A DNA stretch of 64,000 nucleotides, from contig OY294044.1 in NCBI GenBank assembly GCA_958510825.1, positions 73,358,095 through 73,422,094 of the forward strand. Reading direction: 5' to 3'. This document shows positions 32,851-43,701 of the stretch, one piece after another. A model generated the notes under the pieces. That model searched no databases and was not told the DNA's origin. It was given only the letters and a program-made list of their open reading frames with translations. Each line of letters opens with the position of its first letter. Position 1 is the stretch's first letter. The DNA is from Brachypterus glaber. Lineage: Eukaryota; Arthropoda; Insecta; Coleoptera; Kateretidae. A program made the translations under genes and the position numbers.

Positions 32851-33235
32851 TTCAGGTGTTCAATTTTTTTCACCGGTTAACTTCTCGTTAAAAGTAGACA
32901 TTTTATAACTAGAGTCCTTTTAAAGAGGTTTAATTAAAATGAGTTAAAATAGGTTTATACTAATGTAAGACTGTAATAAAAAAAAATATTTTTTTTTTAA
33001 TTTTGGGATCATGCTGAGGGGTAGTTTTCAACCAACAAATGCTCGATGACAGTATTTTTCTACTTTGTTTATTTAAAAATAAATACAAACAAATTGATCT
33101 ATAAAATAATTTTTAGGCTGTTATGTAAAGTACTACCGGGAGACCAGTTCGGATTGTGCTGAGGGGTAGTTTTCAAGCAACAAATTCTCGATGACGGTGT
33201 TTCTCTATTTTGTTTGTTTAAAAATAAATATAAAC

Positions 33236-34298
33236 CAAAGAACTTTTACCTCAAGAAGTTATTTCAGACAATGTCTATAAAGGTGTCATCTTTTTGTTTG
33301 TTTACAAAAACGTACGCGATACTCCTTCTGGTGTAAACATAAGTATCTCTAGTTTTGACCTTCTGGTGCGATGTTGCGTAATTTTCACTTTATCATTATG
33401 ATAAATTTTTATACCTACATTAAAATTTACAAAAACTACTATACTACCACACTATAATTATGTTTGATAATGTAATATAATTAAATTTATTAAAATTAAA
33501 CTACTAGTTCATATAAAACTAATACTTCTTAAAATTTACAATAAAATATCTAAAGCAGGTGTTGCAACCGGCAACACTGTATTGCTTGACAAAGTTTACG
33601 ACATTAGACTGTGAGTTTACACATACTTTCTCTCTCTTTAAGCGTACTAAGTGTAAACAATAGTCACTCCCCACCAGCCCCTCACCGTAGCTGGTTCACG
33701 CGGCAGACTAACATCTCTACTCTAAATTTCTCTACTCCCTAACATCCCTACTCTATAACATCCCTACTCCACAACATTTCCACTCCGTAACATCTCTACT
33801 CCATAACATCTTTACTCCGTAACAACTCTACTCCACACTATATTCACTTTATTAGCCACTTAATAATAAATGAGCAGTTCAAAGAACAACGAATCTTCTT
33901 CTTCTAGATTATTTTATTTTTTTCCTAGAAAACGTTTACCTTTAAATTTAAATCTAGAACAATCATAAATGAATTATTCTAAAAGCAACAATGACCGCGT
34001 ACTCTTAACATGCACTAATATTTAAGTAATTAATAAACTGAATTCATTTTTGACAGTGACAAATATTCTTTTGAGTAAAGACAAGTGGCTAATCGAGTGT
34101 CTATAGTGTGGAGTAGAGTTGTTACGGAGTAGAGATGTTATGGAGTAGAGATGTTACGGAGTAGAGTTGTTGTGGAGTAGGGATGTTATGGAGAAGGGAT
34201 GTTAGGGAGTAGAGAAATTTAGAGTAGAGATGTTAGTCTCTTCAAACAAAGCATACGGTAGATTTCATTATGTTCATTCTTGAGGTAAAAGTTCTTTA
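33236..34298. mobile_element. hAT-like element inserted in the monomer array (1063 bp)
   Basis: Left CAAAGAACTTTTACCTCAAG, right CTTGAGGTAAAAGTTCTTTA, flanked by the 8-bp duplication ATATAAAC (33228-33235, 34299-34306; extendable to 9 bp). The array resumes in register after it. The interior has no transposase and contains the second minisatellite-TIR element. Confidence 0.8.
33702..34239. mobile_element. hAT-like element with minisatellite TIRs, copy 2
   Basis: Left GGCAGACTAACATCTCTACT, right AGTAGAGATGTTAGTCT (terminal GCC missing). The interior is the reverse complement of copy 1's interior (TCTTCTTCTTCTAGATTATT, TTTACCTTTAAATTTAAATC). The flanks GTTCACGC / CTTCAAAC agree at only 5 of 8 positions, so its target duplication is decayed or lost. 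Nested in 33236-34298. Confidence 0.8.
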
Positions 34299-35237
34299 AT
34301 ATAAACAAATTGATCTACCAAATAATTTTAAAGCTGTTATATTAAGTATTACCGGGAGACCATCCCATAGTTTTTTCAACATTTTGGGATGGTGCTGAGG
34401 GGTACTTTTCAACCAACAAATGCTCGATGACGGTATTACTCTGTTTTGTTTGTTTAAAAATAAACATAACAAAATTGATCTACCAAATAATTTTTAAGCT
34501 TTTATTTAAATTACTACAGGTAGACCATTCCCTATTGTTTTCAAAAATTTCGGAACCTCCTGAGGGGTAGTTTTCAACCAATGCTCGATGACGGTATTTC
34601 TCTGCTTTGTTTGTTTAAAAATAAATATAAACAAATTGATCTACCAAATAATTTTTATCCTGTTATGTAAAGTACTACCGAGTGACCATTTCCTATTTTT
34701 TCCAAATTTTCGGTAGTTTTCAAGCAACAAATGCTCGATGACGGTATTTTCTGTTTTGTTTGTTTAAAAATAAATATAAACAAATTGATCTACAAAATAA
34801 TTTTTACGCTGTTATGTAAAATACTACCAGAAGACCATTACCTATGTTTTTCGAAATTTACGGATATTGCCGACGGGTAATTTTCGGCCAATAAATGCTC
34901 GATGAAGCACAGTACACACACGATACACAACAAGGTCGAGTGAGTGACAGTGAAGAGGTCAGACGTCGCCCAGCAGATTTCCATAGAGTAAGATTGTTTT
35001 ATTATAAATATATTCGAACTAACATTTGCTCACTTGTAAGCTTGCTTGCTAAGTGCTGCAGCCCTTTTCACACTGTGGACTTAAGCCAATTCCTACAAAC
35101 CGCTGAGGCTGGCGGTTTGGTGTGTTTAAGGTTCCCTAAGACCCCAATACTAACAATTAGTGCTTAACACTACACCCCCCCCCCCGCCGCCCGGGGCCTT
35201 TTCAGGCCCCCGTAATTCTCAACTTACGCACTCCGAG

Positions 35238-36755
35238 ATGTCATATCCAAACTCCCCCGATAAGCCCCACTACGACGCCACCATGGCAAATTCTAATTCT
35301 TCCCTACAGTCAATAATTGCAAACCTCCAAGAACAATTAAAAGCCCAATCTGAACACCAAAAGGTCCAGGCAGAAAATCACAAAACACAAACCGATAGTC
35401 TACTAGCCCAAATAAAATTCGCCAATGACACGATCAGCGGCCTCCGACAGGAAATTGCGCACCTCACAAGTCAAATAGATACCCTCCTAAAAAACCAACC
35501 AAGCCAGGACCCGACATTTTCCGATGCCCCTGAACTCTCCGAATCAGACATGTCCGGAGTGGAATTCGCCTCAGGGAGCGAATCCCCCAGATCCCCCACA
35601 CTATCCCCGCGAAAACGCAGAAAACAAAAAAAGCGCCCAAAAAGTTCCGGCTCCGAAACGGAGCTAAACACAATTCCGGCCAAGAGCCAAAAAATCCCCC
35701 AAAAAGGGGCCGCTTCCGACACGGCCCCTAAACCCTCCGGATCAGGGCCACCACCCCCCGCCCCGGCCCCTTCCGGCTTAATAAACCAACCTTCCGGTTT
35801 AATTAACCAACCCGCCGCCAAACCCCCAACCCCCGACCAAGAAGCCCAAAAAGCCCCAAAAATCCCCCCCATCATAATCCGAGCCCCTGAAAAGTGGCTA
35901 GCCCTATCAAGCTATTTTAATTCGCAAAGAATTAACATTTTACACGCGAAGAACACCACCGACGGTGTTCAAATTCGCACTCAGACTAGTGACGACTTCC
36001 GCAAAGTCACGAAACACCTTGATACGGAGAAAATTCCGTATCACAGCTTCACCCTCCCGGAAGACAAGGCGATTCACGCCGAAATCCGGGGAATCCCCAC
36101 TCAAATAGCCGTAAAAGAAGTCGCAGCCGCTCTCATCGAGCGAGGGTACACCCCCACGTCAGTCGCCAGAATGACGCGTACCAAAGACAAAACCCCCATG
36201 CCACTAGTCCTAGTCATCCTTCCTAAGGTGACCGGACATCAACACCCTATATTTAAAGAAACTAGGCTTCTACACCTAGTAATCAAGGTCGAAAGCCAGA
36301 CTTATAAGCCAAAATTCCGGCAATGCCACAAATGCCAGCTATTCGGTCACTCCCAGGCCAATTGCAGAGCTACAGCCAAATGCGTCAAATGCGCAAAAGA
36401 CCATCACACAAAAACATGTGACAAACCCCGCAACACAGACGCTAAATGCGCAAACTGCCTTGGCCCTCACACAGCCAACTATCACAAATGCCCAAAACAC
36501 CCTTCTAACAACCTCCCAACCGGCTTAAAGGTCCCCCCAACCCAAAAGTTCACCCCTGGCACCTCCTATGCCCAAAAGGCAGCCAACGCCACCCCCCAAC
36601 AACCCAAAGCGGCCCCAGGCCCCAGCGCCAACCCCCCAAATATTTTTGATCAAACCCAAATTTCAAAAATACACTCATTCATGCAAGAATTCGCCAGCTT
36701 CATGCAGGCTTTCAGTACCCTCCAATTGCCCAGCCTAGGACCCCAAAATGTATAG
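35238..36755 (+). CDS. LINE ORF1: gag-like nucleic-acid-binding protein (505 aa)
   Basis: Packages the LINE RNA into the ribonucleoprotein used for retrotransposition. From the ATG at 35238: a Gln/Lys-rich coiled-coil-like segment (residues about 20-80), an acidic Ser-rich then Lys/Arg-rich stretch (RKRRKQKKRPK), a Pro/Ala-rich linker, a globular region of about 130 residues (from APEKWLALSSYF), and three zinc knuckles at about 363-376 (CX2CX4HX4C, CHKCQLFGHSQANC), 382-394 (CVKCAKDHHTKTC) and 404-418 (CANCLGPHTANYHKC). Proline/Gln-rich tail. Reading is open further upstream to 35160 but without an ATG. A second in-frame ATG at 35283 has an ideal GCCACCATGG context and may be the true start. 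The frame is intact, with no stop or shift. Ends in AATGTATAG, where ORF2 starts. Confidence 0.9.
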   Translation: MSYPNSPDKPHYDATMANSNSSLQSIIANLQEQLKAQSEHQKVQAENHKTQTDSLLAQIKFANDTISGLRQEIAHLTSQIDTLLKNQPSQDPTFSDAPELSESDMSGVEFASGSESPRSPTLSPRKRRKQKKRPKSSGSETELNTIPAKSQKIPQKGAASDTAPKPSGSGPPPPAPAPSGLINQPSGLINQPAAKPPTPDQEAQKAPKIPPIIIRAPEKWLALSSYFNSQRINILHAKNTTDGVQIRTQTSDDFRKVTKHLDTEKIPYHSFTLPEDKAIHAEIRGIPTQIAVKEVAAALIERGYTPTSVARMTRTKDKTPMPLVLVILPKVTGHQHPIFKETRLLHLVIKVESQTYKPKFRQCHKCQLFGHSQANCRATAKCVKCAKDHHTKTCDKPRNTDAKCANCLGPHTANYHKCPKHPSNNLPTGLKVPPTQKFTPGTSYAQKAANATPQQPKAAPGPSANPPNIFDQTQISKIHSFMQEFASFMQAFSTLQLPSLGPQNV

Positions 36756-39700
36756 ACAAGTGAAACCCAGAGCCCTTAAAATCGTCACCTGGAACGCTGA
36801 TGTCCTCTCAACCAAAAAACCGGAGTTCATAGAATTTCTTCAAGACAATCAAATCGATATAGCCCTCGTCCAAGAGACTGGTCTTAAACCACATCATAGG
36901 GGTACCATACCCAACTATTCCTGTTACCGTAACGATAGACTCCTGGATCGTAAAGGAGGCACAGCAATTTATATTAAAAAACATTTGTCCCACGATCTTT
37001 TACACGCCCCCCCCACACGAAGCGATCAAGTCGAAACTACCTCCATCTTCGTCAATATGCACGACAACTCCAAATTCAGGATCGTGTCCTGTTATAAACC
37101 CCCCAATAGGGAAATTAGACCCGCCGACATCGAAGGCTACTTCAATGACAACCACCCAACAATCCTAGCCGGAGACTTGAATTGCAAACATGCCCTTTGG
37201 CACTCTAGAACAACTACGGCCAATGGCCGTAGGCTTAACGATATTTTACAACGTAACCATATACTGGTTACCGCACCTGATTCCCCAACCCATTATGGCC
37301 TCGGCCTTCCTGACGTCCTTGACATCGTTTTGTATAAAAACACGACGCTAAACATTAATATAGAATTAAAACACGAATTAAGCTCAGATCACCTCCCAAT
37401 CATTATCACGGCAGGAGGCATACCAACCGCAAACCACACTAAAAAGACAGTATACGATTTCGCATTCATATCCCAAATCCTAGAAACCAAAACCACAATC
37501 AGTCCTATAAACACCGTCCAAGAACTAGATACCGCCGTAGTCAATCTCACCCAAGTCATTAAATCCGCAATGGATGAAGCCAAACTAACTAAAAATGTAG
37601 AAATTAAAAACCCGCAAGACCTTCCTCGAGATCTCAAAGACTTAATCAGAGAGAAAAACCGCCTTCTACGTAGTGTACCGTAATTAATACGTTCACTGCC
37701 AACGGCTAGTTTTGACAGCGGAGCAATGGGTATGGGCAAGGGAAAAATAGAAAGAATTAATTAATGTTGTTAGGGGCGCCAGTTACTTTAGCTTTTACTC
37801 CTTTAGGTAAGTAACAACCTAGTGTAAATACTTAAGCTTTTCAGTTTGAGAAAATATAACCCCTAAATAAAATAAGACAATTCATTTGAGAAATTTATTA
37901 TAAATAAACTTAATGAAAGCACATCAAGTAATGTATTAATATATATATAAAAAATATGTGTAATTATATTAAGATATAATTAAAGAAATCTTAATAAAAA
38001 TTACTAAATTCAGAAATCATTCGACTTAAATGTATAAAGAAAACATGAAGTTCAGCAAGCACCAAGAAATGTATGTAAACCACAATCATTTCTTGCAGTG
38101 TATAAAAGTCATGCTTAAATTAGAAATCATTTAATCAAAAGTATGATATTTAATAATTAATAAATGAGATTAAATGTTTAAAAAAATAAGTACCTAAAAA
38201 TGAACAAAAGCCAGAAGGGCATATAGTATTAATCAATACTATATCAGATCTGATAAAGTTTACAGTTATAAGAATATTGAAATAAAAGAATTTAAAAATA
38301 TGAAATATTGCTTTCAAAAGTTTTCAGAATGAGTACTTAGCTGGTTTCTGCAAAATCCATGAGGTATGAATTCCATCGTCTCCATCTGTGCAAGTCTCCC
38401 CTATGCTGATGAATTCATTTCTCAAATGAAAGAAAAAAAAAAATATAGGCTGTCCCATCTACTTTGGAAAAATTATCTTCCAGGATAAAATGTACGATTG
38501 AAAATGTTGTCCGGGATTAAATATGCTTTTGAAAATTATGTCCAATATAAAATTGTCTGCTAGACGGTCATATAGAATTTATCTATGCCGAAAAATACAG
38601 AACCATGTTCCAACAGAACATCACTCCATGCGGAGAACTTGTATATCAAATATACCAAAATAAACTTCAACTTAAATTAATGTAATTCCATATTAATGGT
38701 ATAGAAATGGTGAGTAATTAATGGTAATTAATTAATGTAGTAATAATGGTGCTAAAACAATAATTATATCTCAGAAATATTCTAAGAAACAGAAAAACTT
38801 AACTTACGTTTCATTCTAAGTCTTCGATGTCCATCGAAACGTTATAAATGCGTAATTGTAGAAAATAACAGTTATAATATCTTCCGCATTGTTTAAATAT
38901 TCATTTTCACTAACTTTAAATAAAAATACATGAAGGATTACTTCGATGATTACAGAAAATAAACACTCGTCAAAATGAGACCACCATTGTACAGAGTTGC
39001 TTCAAGAAGAAAGCGAAAATCGACCTTATCAACCGGTATGAACCCTTCAGGTAAATAAAATCCTATTTCTGAACTATTAGCGACATCTATGCAAGTCATT
39101 ATCAACTACAGTTTTACCGTATAGGATTCCTAATAAAGGTAACTGAAACGACACCAAAAATAATAACTAATTAAAAGAATGTTTCCTAATAAATCCGTAT
39201 TAGTGATATCTAACCTCAAAATATTACTCTAAGAAACAAATATAAACAATACTTATTGTTTATCAGCAAAACTAATAAAAATACGAACAGAATACTAAGT
39301 GTCCTGTGAACTAAGTATAAACAAAATACTGAATCTAAGTGAGCAGTTCCAGCAAACTATTTTCAACAAATTCTGGATTATCCCGAAGCAATAAGCATAT
39401 GAAACTTTCCAGGAGAGACAAGCTACAAATGAAAGCCAGTGAAATCCAACCCTCAATAGACTCTGAAACATATAAAAACCAGGTAAGTCCATAGACAAAT
39501 GCACTATAGAGAAATAAGTCATATGATTCTTTATTATTAAAAATCATATTCTAATTATGTTTTCTTTATGTTATTTTCAGGTAGAACTATGGAATAGAGA
39601 CTCATATGGTTAGAATTCAGTTCCTGCTACAAAATAGTCCCAGATACAAAATAGTTCTGTACGTACGTAACTATTTATATACAAAATAAACATAAATTAT

Positions 39701-41584
39701 AACGTAAGTAAACGAATAGTTTAATTAACCCTTGCTATATTACAAAGTGACGATTTATGTCGTTACAGTAGAGCGCGCACTCTTCAAGACCCTCACATTA
39801 AACGCCAAGCGAACAGACTTACTCAGGAAGTCAAAGACCGACTAAACATCCTAGCAAACTCCCGATGGGAGGGAAAACTAAAATCCCTAAACCCCCAGGA
39901 TAGATCCCTTTGGAAAATGGCCAAAACCCTATCCCTCGATCACCAAAGAGGCTTCCCCCCAATACACGGCCTAAGAGGAGTCGTCTACTCCACCCCCGAA
40001 AAAGCCGAAGCATTTGCTGACACAATGCAAGATCAATTCAAACCAAACCCCCCAATTCCTGACCCCGTACCAGAAACCGACTCTGAACCTGATTCTGACG
40101 ACTCTGACTACGAGCAACTCACGCACGAAAGAGAAATAAAGCACACCTACGATAGAATCACAACCCAAGTCGAAAACGACATTATCACCCCCACAACCCC
40201 CGAGGAAATCAAAAGTATCATCAAAAATCTCCCAAAAAGAAAAGCCCCCGGCCCAGACCAAATACCGAACAAAATCTTAAAAATTCTCCCCCGCAAAACC
40301 ATCATGGCCATCGTTAACATTATTAACGCAATGCTCAGACTGCGACATTTTCCAAAGTCCTGGAAAAACGCAGATGTAATAGTAATCAAAAAACCCGGTC
40401 AAAATCCGACCTTTCCCCAAAGTTATCGCCCCATAAGCCTCCTATCCTCCCTGGGCAAAATAGCCGAGAAAGTCATCTTAACCAGACTCCAAACTTTAGT
40501 TGAAGAGCTCAATCTCCTACCAAACGAGCAATTCGGTTTCCGAAGCAGACACTCCACAGTCCACCAGGTGGCTCGCCTGGTAGACTCAATTACAGATGGA
40601 TTAAATAGGCGCGAAGCCGCGGGACTGATCCTCCTGGACATCGCAAAAGCCTTTGATAAAGTTTGGCACATAGGTCTTGTAGTCAAACTTCATCTTCTCG
40701 GCCTCCCCCTAGGCATCACCAAGCTCATAGCCTCCTTCCTCGAAGGCAGAGACTTTCAAATCAAAATAGGCGACTCTAAGTCCAGCACTCGCCCCATCGA
40801 AGCTGGCGTTCCACAAGGCTCCCCACTATCTCCCCTTCTGTACAATCTCTTCACCGCAGACATCCCAAAAACACAGGCTACTGAAATAGCCCTGTTCGCC
40901 GACGATACCGGCATACTAGCAAAAGCTAAAAACCCCCAGCGCATCCATACCGCCCTCCAGCGCCAAATGGATGCCCTAATAAAATGGTTCTCCAAATGGA
41001 AAATCAAAGTAAACGCTAACAAAACAAAAGGCATTCTAATCTCTAGGATTAGAAGAGGCCCACCCCAACCCATTCAGATAAACGGCCAAGCCATTAACTG
41101 GGAAAACCATGCCAAATACCTTGGCATTACCCTATCCAAAAATCTTACGTGGGATCAGCACGTCCAAAATACCCTCCAAATAGCAAACACCCGCCTCTCC
41201 AAACTCTACCCTCTTATAGGGAGAAAGAGCCCCCTATCAATTAAAAACAAACTTCTACTTTACAACCAAACTCTAAAGCCAGTACTCCTCTATGGAGCAC
41301 CAGCCTGGAACAAAATCACCCTTAAAAAAACGCTCTCAGCCAAACTTCAGGCCTTTCAAAACAAGGTACTCAGAATATGCATTGATGCCCCCTGGTTCAT
41401 GCGGAACAACCAAATTCACAGAGATCTCGACATGCCCCTCCTAAAAACGGAAATCATCCGATACAGTAAGTCTTTTATACAAGACAATTTAGACCACCCA
41501 AACCCCCTCATCTCAAATTTTCTAGACTACGATCATGAAATCCACTACACTTACAAAAAGATCAAAAATGTCCTCAACCAGTAA
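36748..41584 (+). CDS. LINE ORF2: endonuclease-reverse transcriptase, split by an insertion
   Basis: Nicks the target and primes reverse transcription of the LINE RNA. Coding parts are 36748-37673 and 39772-41584, 912 codons if joined. APE endonuclease: N16 (VTWNADVL), E43 (LVQETGL), D143/N145 (AGDLNCKHALWHS), D214/H215 (LSSDHLPIII). RT: KAPGPDQIPNKIL, RPISLLSSLGK, QFGFRSRHST, LDIAKAFDKVW, GVPQGSPLSPLLYN, the catalytic FADD (about 684-687 in the joined frame) and HAKYLGITLSKNLTW. No RNase H or stop codons in either half. A 2094-bp element (37674-39767) with GTAG duplications lies between the endonuclease and the RT; discounting it and one GTAG keeps the frame. As it stands, translation stops 8 nt into the insert (TAA at 37681), giving endonuclease only. 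Start: ATGTATAG overlaps ORF1's stop, suggesting reinitiation. Confidence 0.9.
37674..39767. mobile_element. 2094-bp insertion in LINE ORF2, 4-bp GTAG duplication
   Basis: GTAG at 37670-37673 and 39768-39771. The left end is TGTACCGTAATTAATACGTT..CACT; the reverse complement of the right end is TGTAACGACATAAATCGTCA..CT, so the ends are imperfect inverted repeats of about 25 nt. Most of the interior is AT-rich with no long frame. Two minus-strand stretches look coding-like (see 39000-39060 and 39335-39547). I cannot assign a superfamily: a 4-bp non-TTAA duplication excludes a standard piggyBac. Retroposition is unlikely because no A-tail is present. Confidence 0.75.
39335..39547 (-). other. 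Possible captured coding exon, hydrophobic
   Basis: The minus-strand frame of 70 codons contains a potential acceptor (TATATGTTTCAG) followed by GWISLAFICSLSLLESFICL and LLRDNPEFVENS. The pattern of one transmembrane helix followed by a D/E-N-P-x-F motif loosely recalls the helix-6 end of sugar-transporter-type MFS proteins. A second short minus-strand stretch (about 39000-39060) reads PEGFIPVDKVDFRFLLEATL. Whether these are exons of a captured host gene or chance open frames is unresolved. Confidence 0.2.
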
Positions 41585-41880
41585 TGGTGCCCACAAACAC
41601 AGGACAGGTGCATCTCCAGCACCAGTGAACTAGTTTCACTCCCCCCACACCTCCCTCCAATCCCTACTCCATCCCCCCAAATCCCCCTCCCACCTTCCTC
41701 GTCGCAACACCCAAAAATTCATGACAGATGCAAATCAGCATCAGTGAGCAGAGACTCACTCCCCCAATTATCCATTCAAATTAATTCAAATTTTAGATAA
41801 ATGAGCCATAGGCACTGAGCCTGTCTCTTAAAGACCAAACAAATTACAGATGAAGCACAGTGCGAGTTTAGGTTTTTTGG
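41585..41880 (+). other. LINE 3' UTR up to the gap
   Basis: C-rich. Carries two related blocks: GACAGGTGCATCTCCAGCAC..CAGTGAACTAG..CACTCCCCC and GACAGATGCAAATCAGCATC..AGTGAGCAGAG..CACTCCCCC. These are imperfect tandem 3' UTR repeats. The tail is not reached before the Ns. Confidence 0.6.
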
Positions 41881-42080
41881 NNNNNNNNNNNNNNNNNNNN
41901 NNNNNNNNNNNNNNNNNNNNNNNNNNNNNNNNNNNNNNNNNNNNNNNNNNNNNNNNNNNNNNNNNNNNNNNNNNNNNNNNNNNNNNNNNNNNNNNNNNNN
42001 NNNNNNNNNNNNNNNNNNNNNNNNNNNNNNNNNNNNNNNNNNNNNNNNNNNNNNNNNNNNNNNNNNNNNNNNNNNNNNNN
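41881..42080. other. Assembly gap (200 N)
   Basis: Exactly 200 N, a conventional placeholder length; the true size is unknown. Any open frames crossing it are artefacts. Confidence 0.95.
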
Positions 42081-42805
42081 TAAACACCCTTTTAGCATTA
42101 TTGATTATATTTATAAAGCAAATAAAAGGAAAATACATTGCAAGTTTATTTGGTAAGTAAAGACAATGAAGAGAAGGATAATAAAAATGCAAATGTAAAT
42201 AAAGAGTATAAGAATAACAATGTAGTGCCAATTACCTAATCTGTGTCGAGCTATTTTACAGGCGAATTTATGCATTACACTAGTCAACAAAAATAAATCC
42301 ACCACACTTACTCTCTTGCGATATATGCCAATTTTTTAAGATTTTGATTATGTTAATGTTATATTTATAATCATTTTACATTTATTTAAGGTGATTATAA
42401 AAAAGTGACTCCTTATGTAAATATTAACGCGCCTTCGCCAAAATTGCAAAAAACGATAAATTTCATTGTTGAGATTTTTCCGGAGAAAACCAATGACTTT
42501 TTATTTGAATAATAAATTTTACGATTTTGCTTTTTGAGCAAATTCGTTAAGAAAATCAGTACCGTTTGAAAGACAAGTGATTAAGAAAAACCCTCTAACC
42601 AATCTCAAAAAGCTTTTTAATTTTGGTTTTAAACTATCATTGATAGTATCAAATGGATGACGGTTTTTTTAAATGTATAACCCTAAAACGAATAAATACA
42701 TCAAAATCTTGATATATTTTTGTCATTTATGATATATATTGATATATGTGTTGAGACCTCATATTTCAATCGATAAAAATTTGACATTTGCACGAAAGCT
42801 CATTT
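42081..42805. other. Intergenic AT-rich sequence
   Basis: Contains a block near 42430-42600 related to 16400-16570 (GCCAAAATTGCAAAAA, TTTTTCCGGAGAAAACCA..AATGAC). No gene. Confidence 0.45.
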
Positions 42806-43255
42806 CACTAACAGTGAGTTGTGACGTCAGCAGCTTGACGAGATGGAAGGACAATATAATTTAGCTTAGTTGACTTTACAAATCTACAAGTTCTGTTTCT
42901 CTAAAAAGTAAAAATAAAAACTTTTTTCAAAAAAAATGAACTGACTTCTATGTCTCTAAAAAGTAAAAAATAAGAAATACTTAAGTCGGTGCCAATTTTA
43001 CATTTCCTAAATTAATTACTAACAATTTATTTTTATTATTTTATTATTGTTTGCTGTAAAATTGACACCGACTTAAGTATTTCTTATTTTTTACTTTTTA
43101 GAGACATAGAAGTCGGTTCCTTTTTTTTTGCAAAAAGATTTTTATTTTTTACTTTTTAGAGACACAGAACTTGTAGATTTGTAACGTCATCTAAGCTAAA
43201 TTATAATTTTCCTTCCATCTCGTTAAGCTGCTGACGTCACAACTCACTGTTAGTG
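42806..43255. mobile_element. 450-bp near-perfect hairpin MITE
   Basis: Left CACTAACAGTGAGTTGTGAC, right GTCACAACTCACTGTTAGTG. The arms of about 200 nt pair almost throughout (GTCAGCAGCTTGACGAGATG; CTACAAGTTCTGT; TTCTTATTTTTTACTTTTTA; ACTTAAGTCGGTG) around an AT-rich loop near 43030. Flanked by CATTT at 42801-42805 and 43256-43260. It starts with CACTA, but CACTA elements make 3-bp duplications, so the superfamily stays open. Each arm contains a direct duplication of the TTTTTACTTTTTAGAGACA block. Confidence 0.85.
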
Positions 43256-43701
43256 CATTTTGACGTCATTATTTTAAAGATAAATTTCTAAAAATAAAAG
43301 TAATATTTTTATTTCGGCTCTCAAGAGTTTTAAACGAAATACTAAAGAAATCTTGTTAAACTTTAAGCATTAAGTAATAATTAAATATCGCCTTATGGTA
43401 AAATCACAAAATTTATCATTTTCTCTTGGTATTTTAATATTACAGGTCCAGAGAATTAAGTTTAGCGGCATTTAAAAGATTTTCAGTGTGCCGTAATATT
43501 TGAAGTGACCCCTTAGTCAAGTTATCCGGCTTATCCGAGTTATCAGATATTTCTCTAAAATTTCGTTGGTAGTTGAACCAAATTAAGCCGTTTTTAAGTG
43601 AAATTGCGTTAAAATAATTAGATTTATCTTAATTATCCGGCTTACCGGCATTATACGAGCGTCAAATTGAAACGGGACCACCTTATGAATGCTCTCATCT
43701 A

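Larger units (their letters stand above)
32990..34905 (+). promoter_or_regulatory. Tandem 145-165-bp monomers upstream of the LINE
   Basis: The landmark GCTCGATGACGGTATTTCTC occurs at 33041, about 33186, 34422, 34583, 34733 and 34897 (the last truncated). Each unit also has TGTTTGTTTAAAAATAAATA, AAACAAATTGATCTACCAAA, TAATTTTTAAGCTGTTATGT, ACTACCGGGAGACCAT and GAGGGGTAGTTTTCAACCAA. Discounting the insertion at 33236-34298, the spacing is 145-165 bp. The last unit runs directly into the LINE 5' UTR, as the 5' promoter monomers of some non-LTR retrotransposons do. Promoter function is inference. Confidence 0.65.
34906..41870 (+). mobile_element. Jockey-type non-LTR retrotransposon
   Basis: Contains, in order, a 5' UTR (about 34906-35237), ORF1 gag, ORF2 endonuclease-RT overlapping ORF1 by 8 nt, and a 3' UTR (41585 onward) running to the assembly gap at 41881. 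The sense strand is strikingly C-rich in an AT-rich region. The gag-like CCHC ORF1, APE-type endonuclease and domain order without RNase H fit the jockey clade. A 2094-bp insertion splits ORF2. The 3' tail and target duplication cannot be seen because of the gap. Confidence 0.85.

Noticed and set aside
35464..35875. Minus-strand open frames opposite LINE ORF1
   Set aside because: Mirror translations of the Pro-rich, C-rich sense strand; the plus strand holds the intact zinc-knuckle protein.
37674..39767. piggyBac assignment for the LINE insertion, prompted by TTAACCC near its right end
   Set aside because: The flanking duplication is GTAG, not TTAA, and the TTAACCC is internal.
39831..41073. 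Minus-strand open frames opposite LINE ORF2
   Set aside because: Shadows of the RT coding strand, which has all catalytic motifs.
41776..42231. Open frames running through the N gap
   Set aside because: They consist mainly of unknown residues across 200 N; no evidence of coding.
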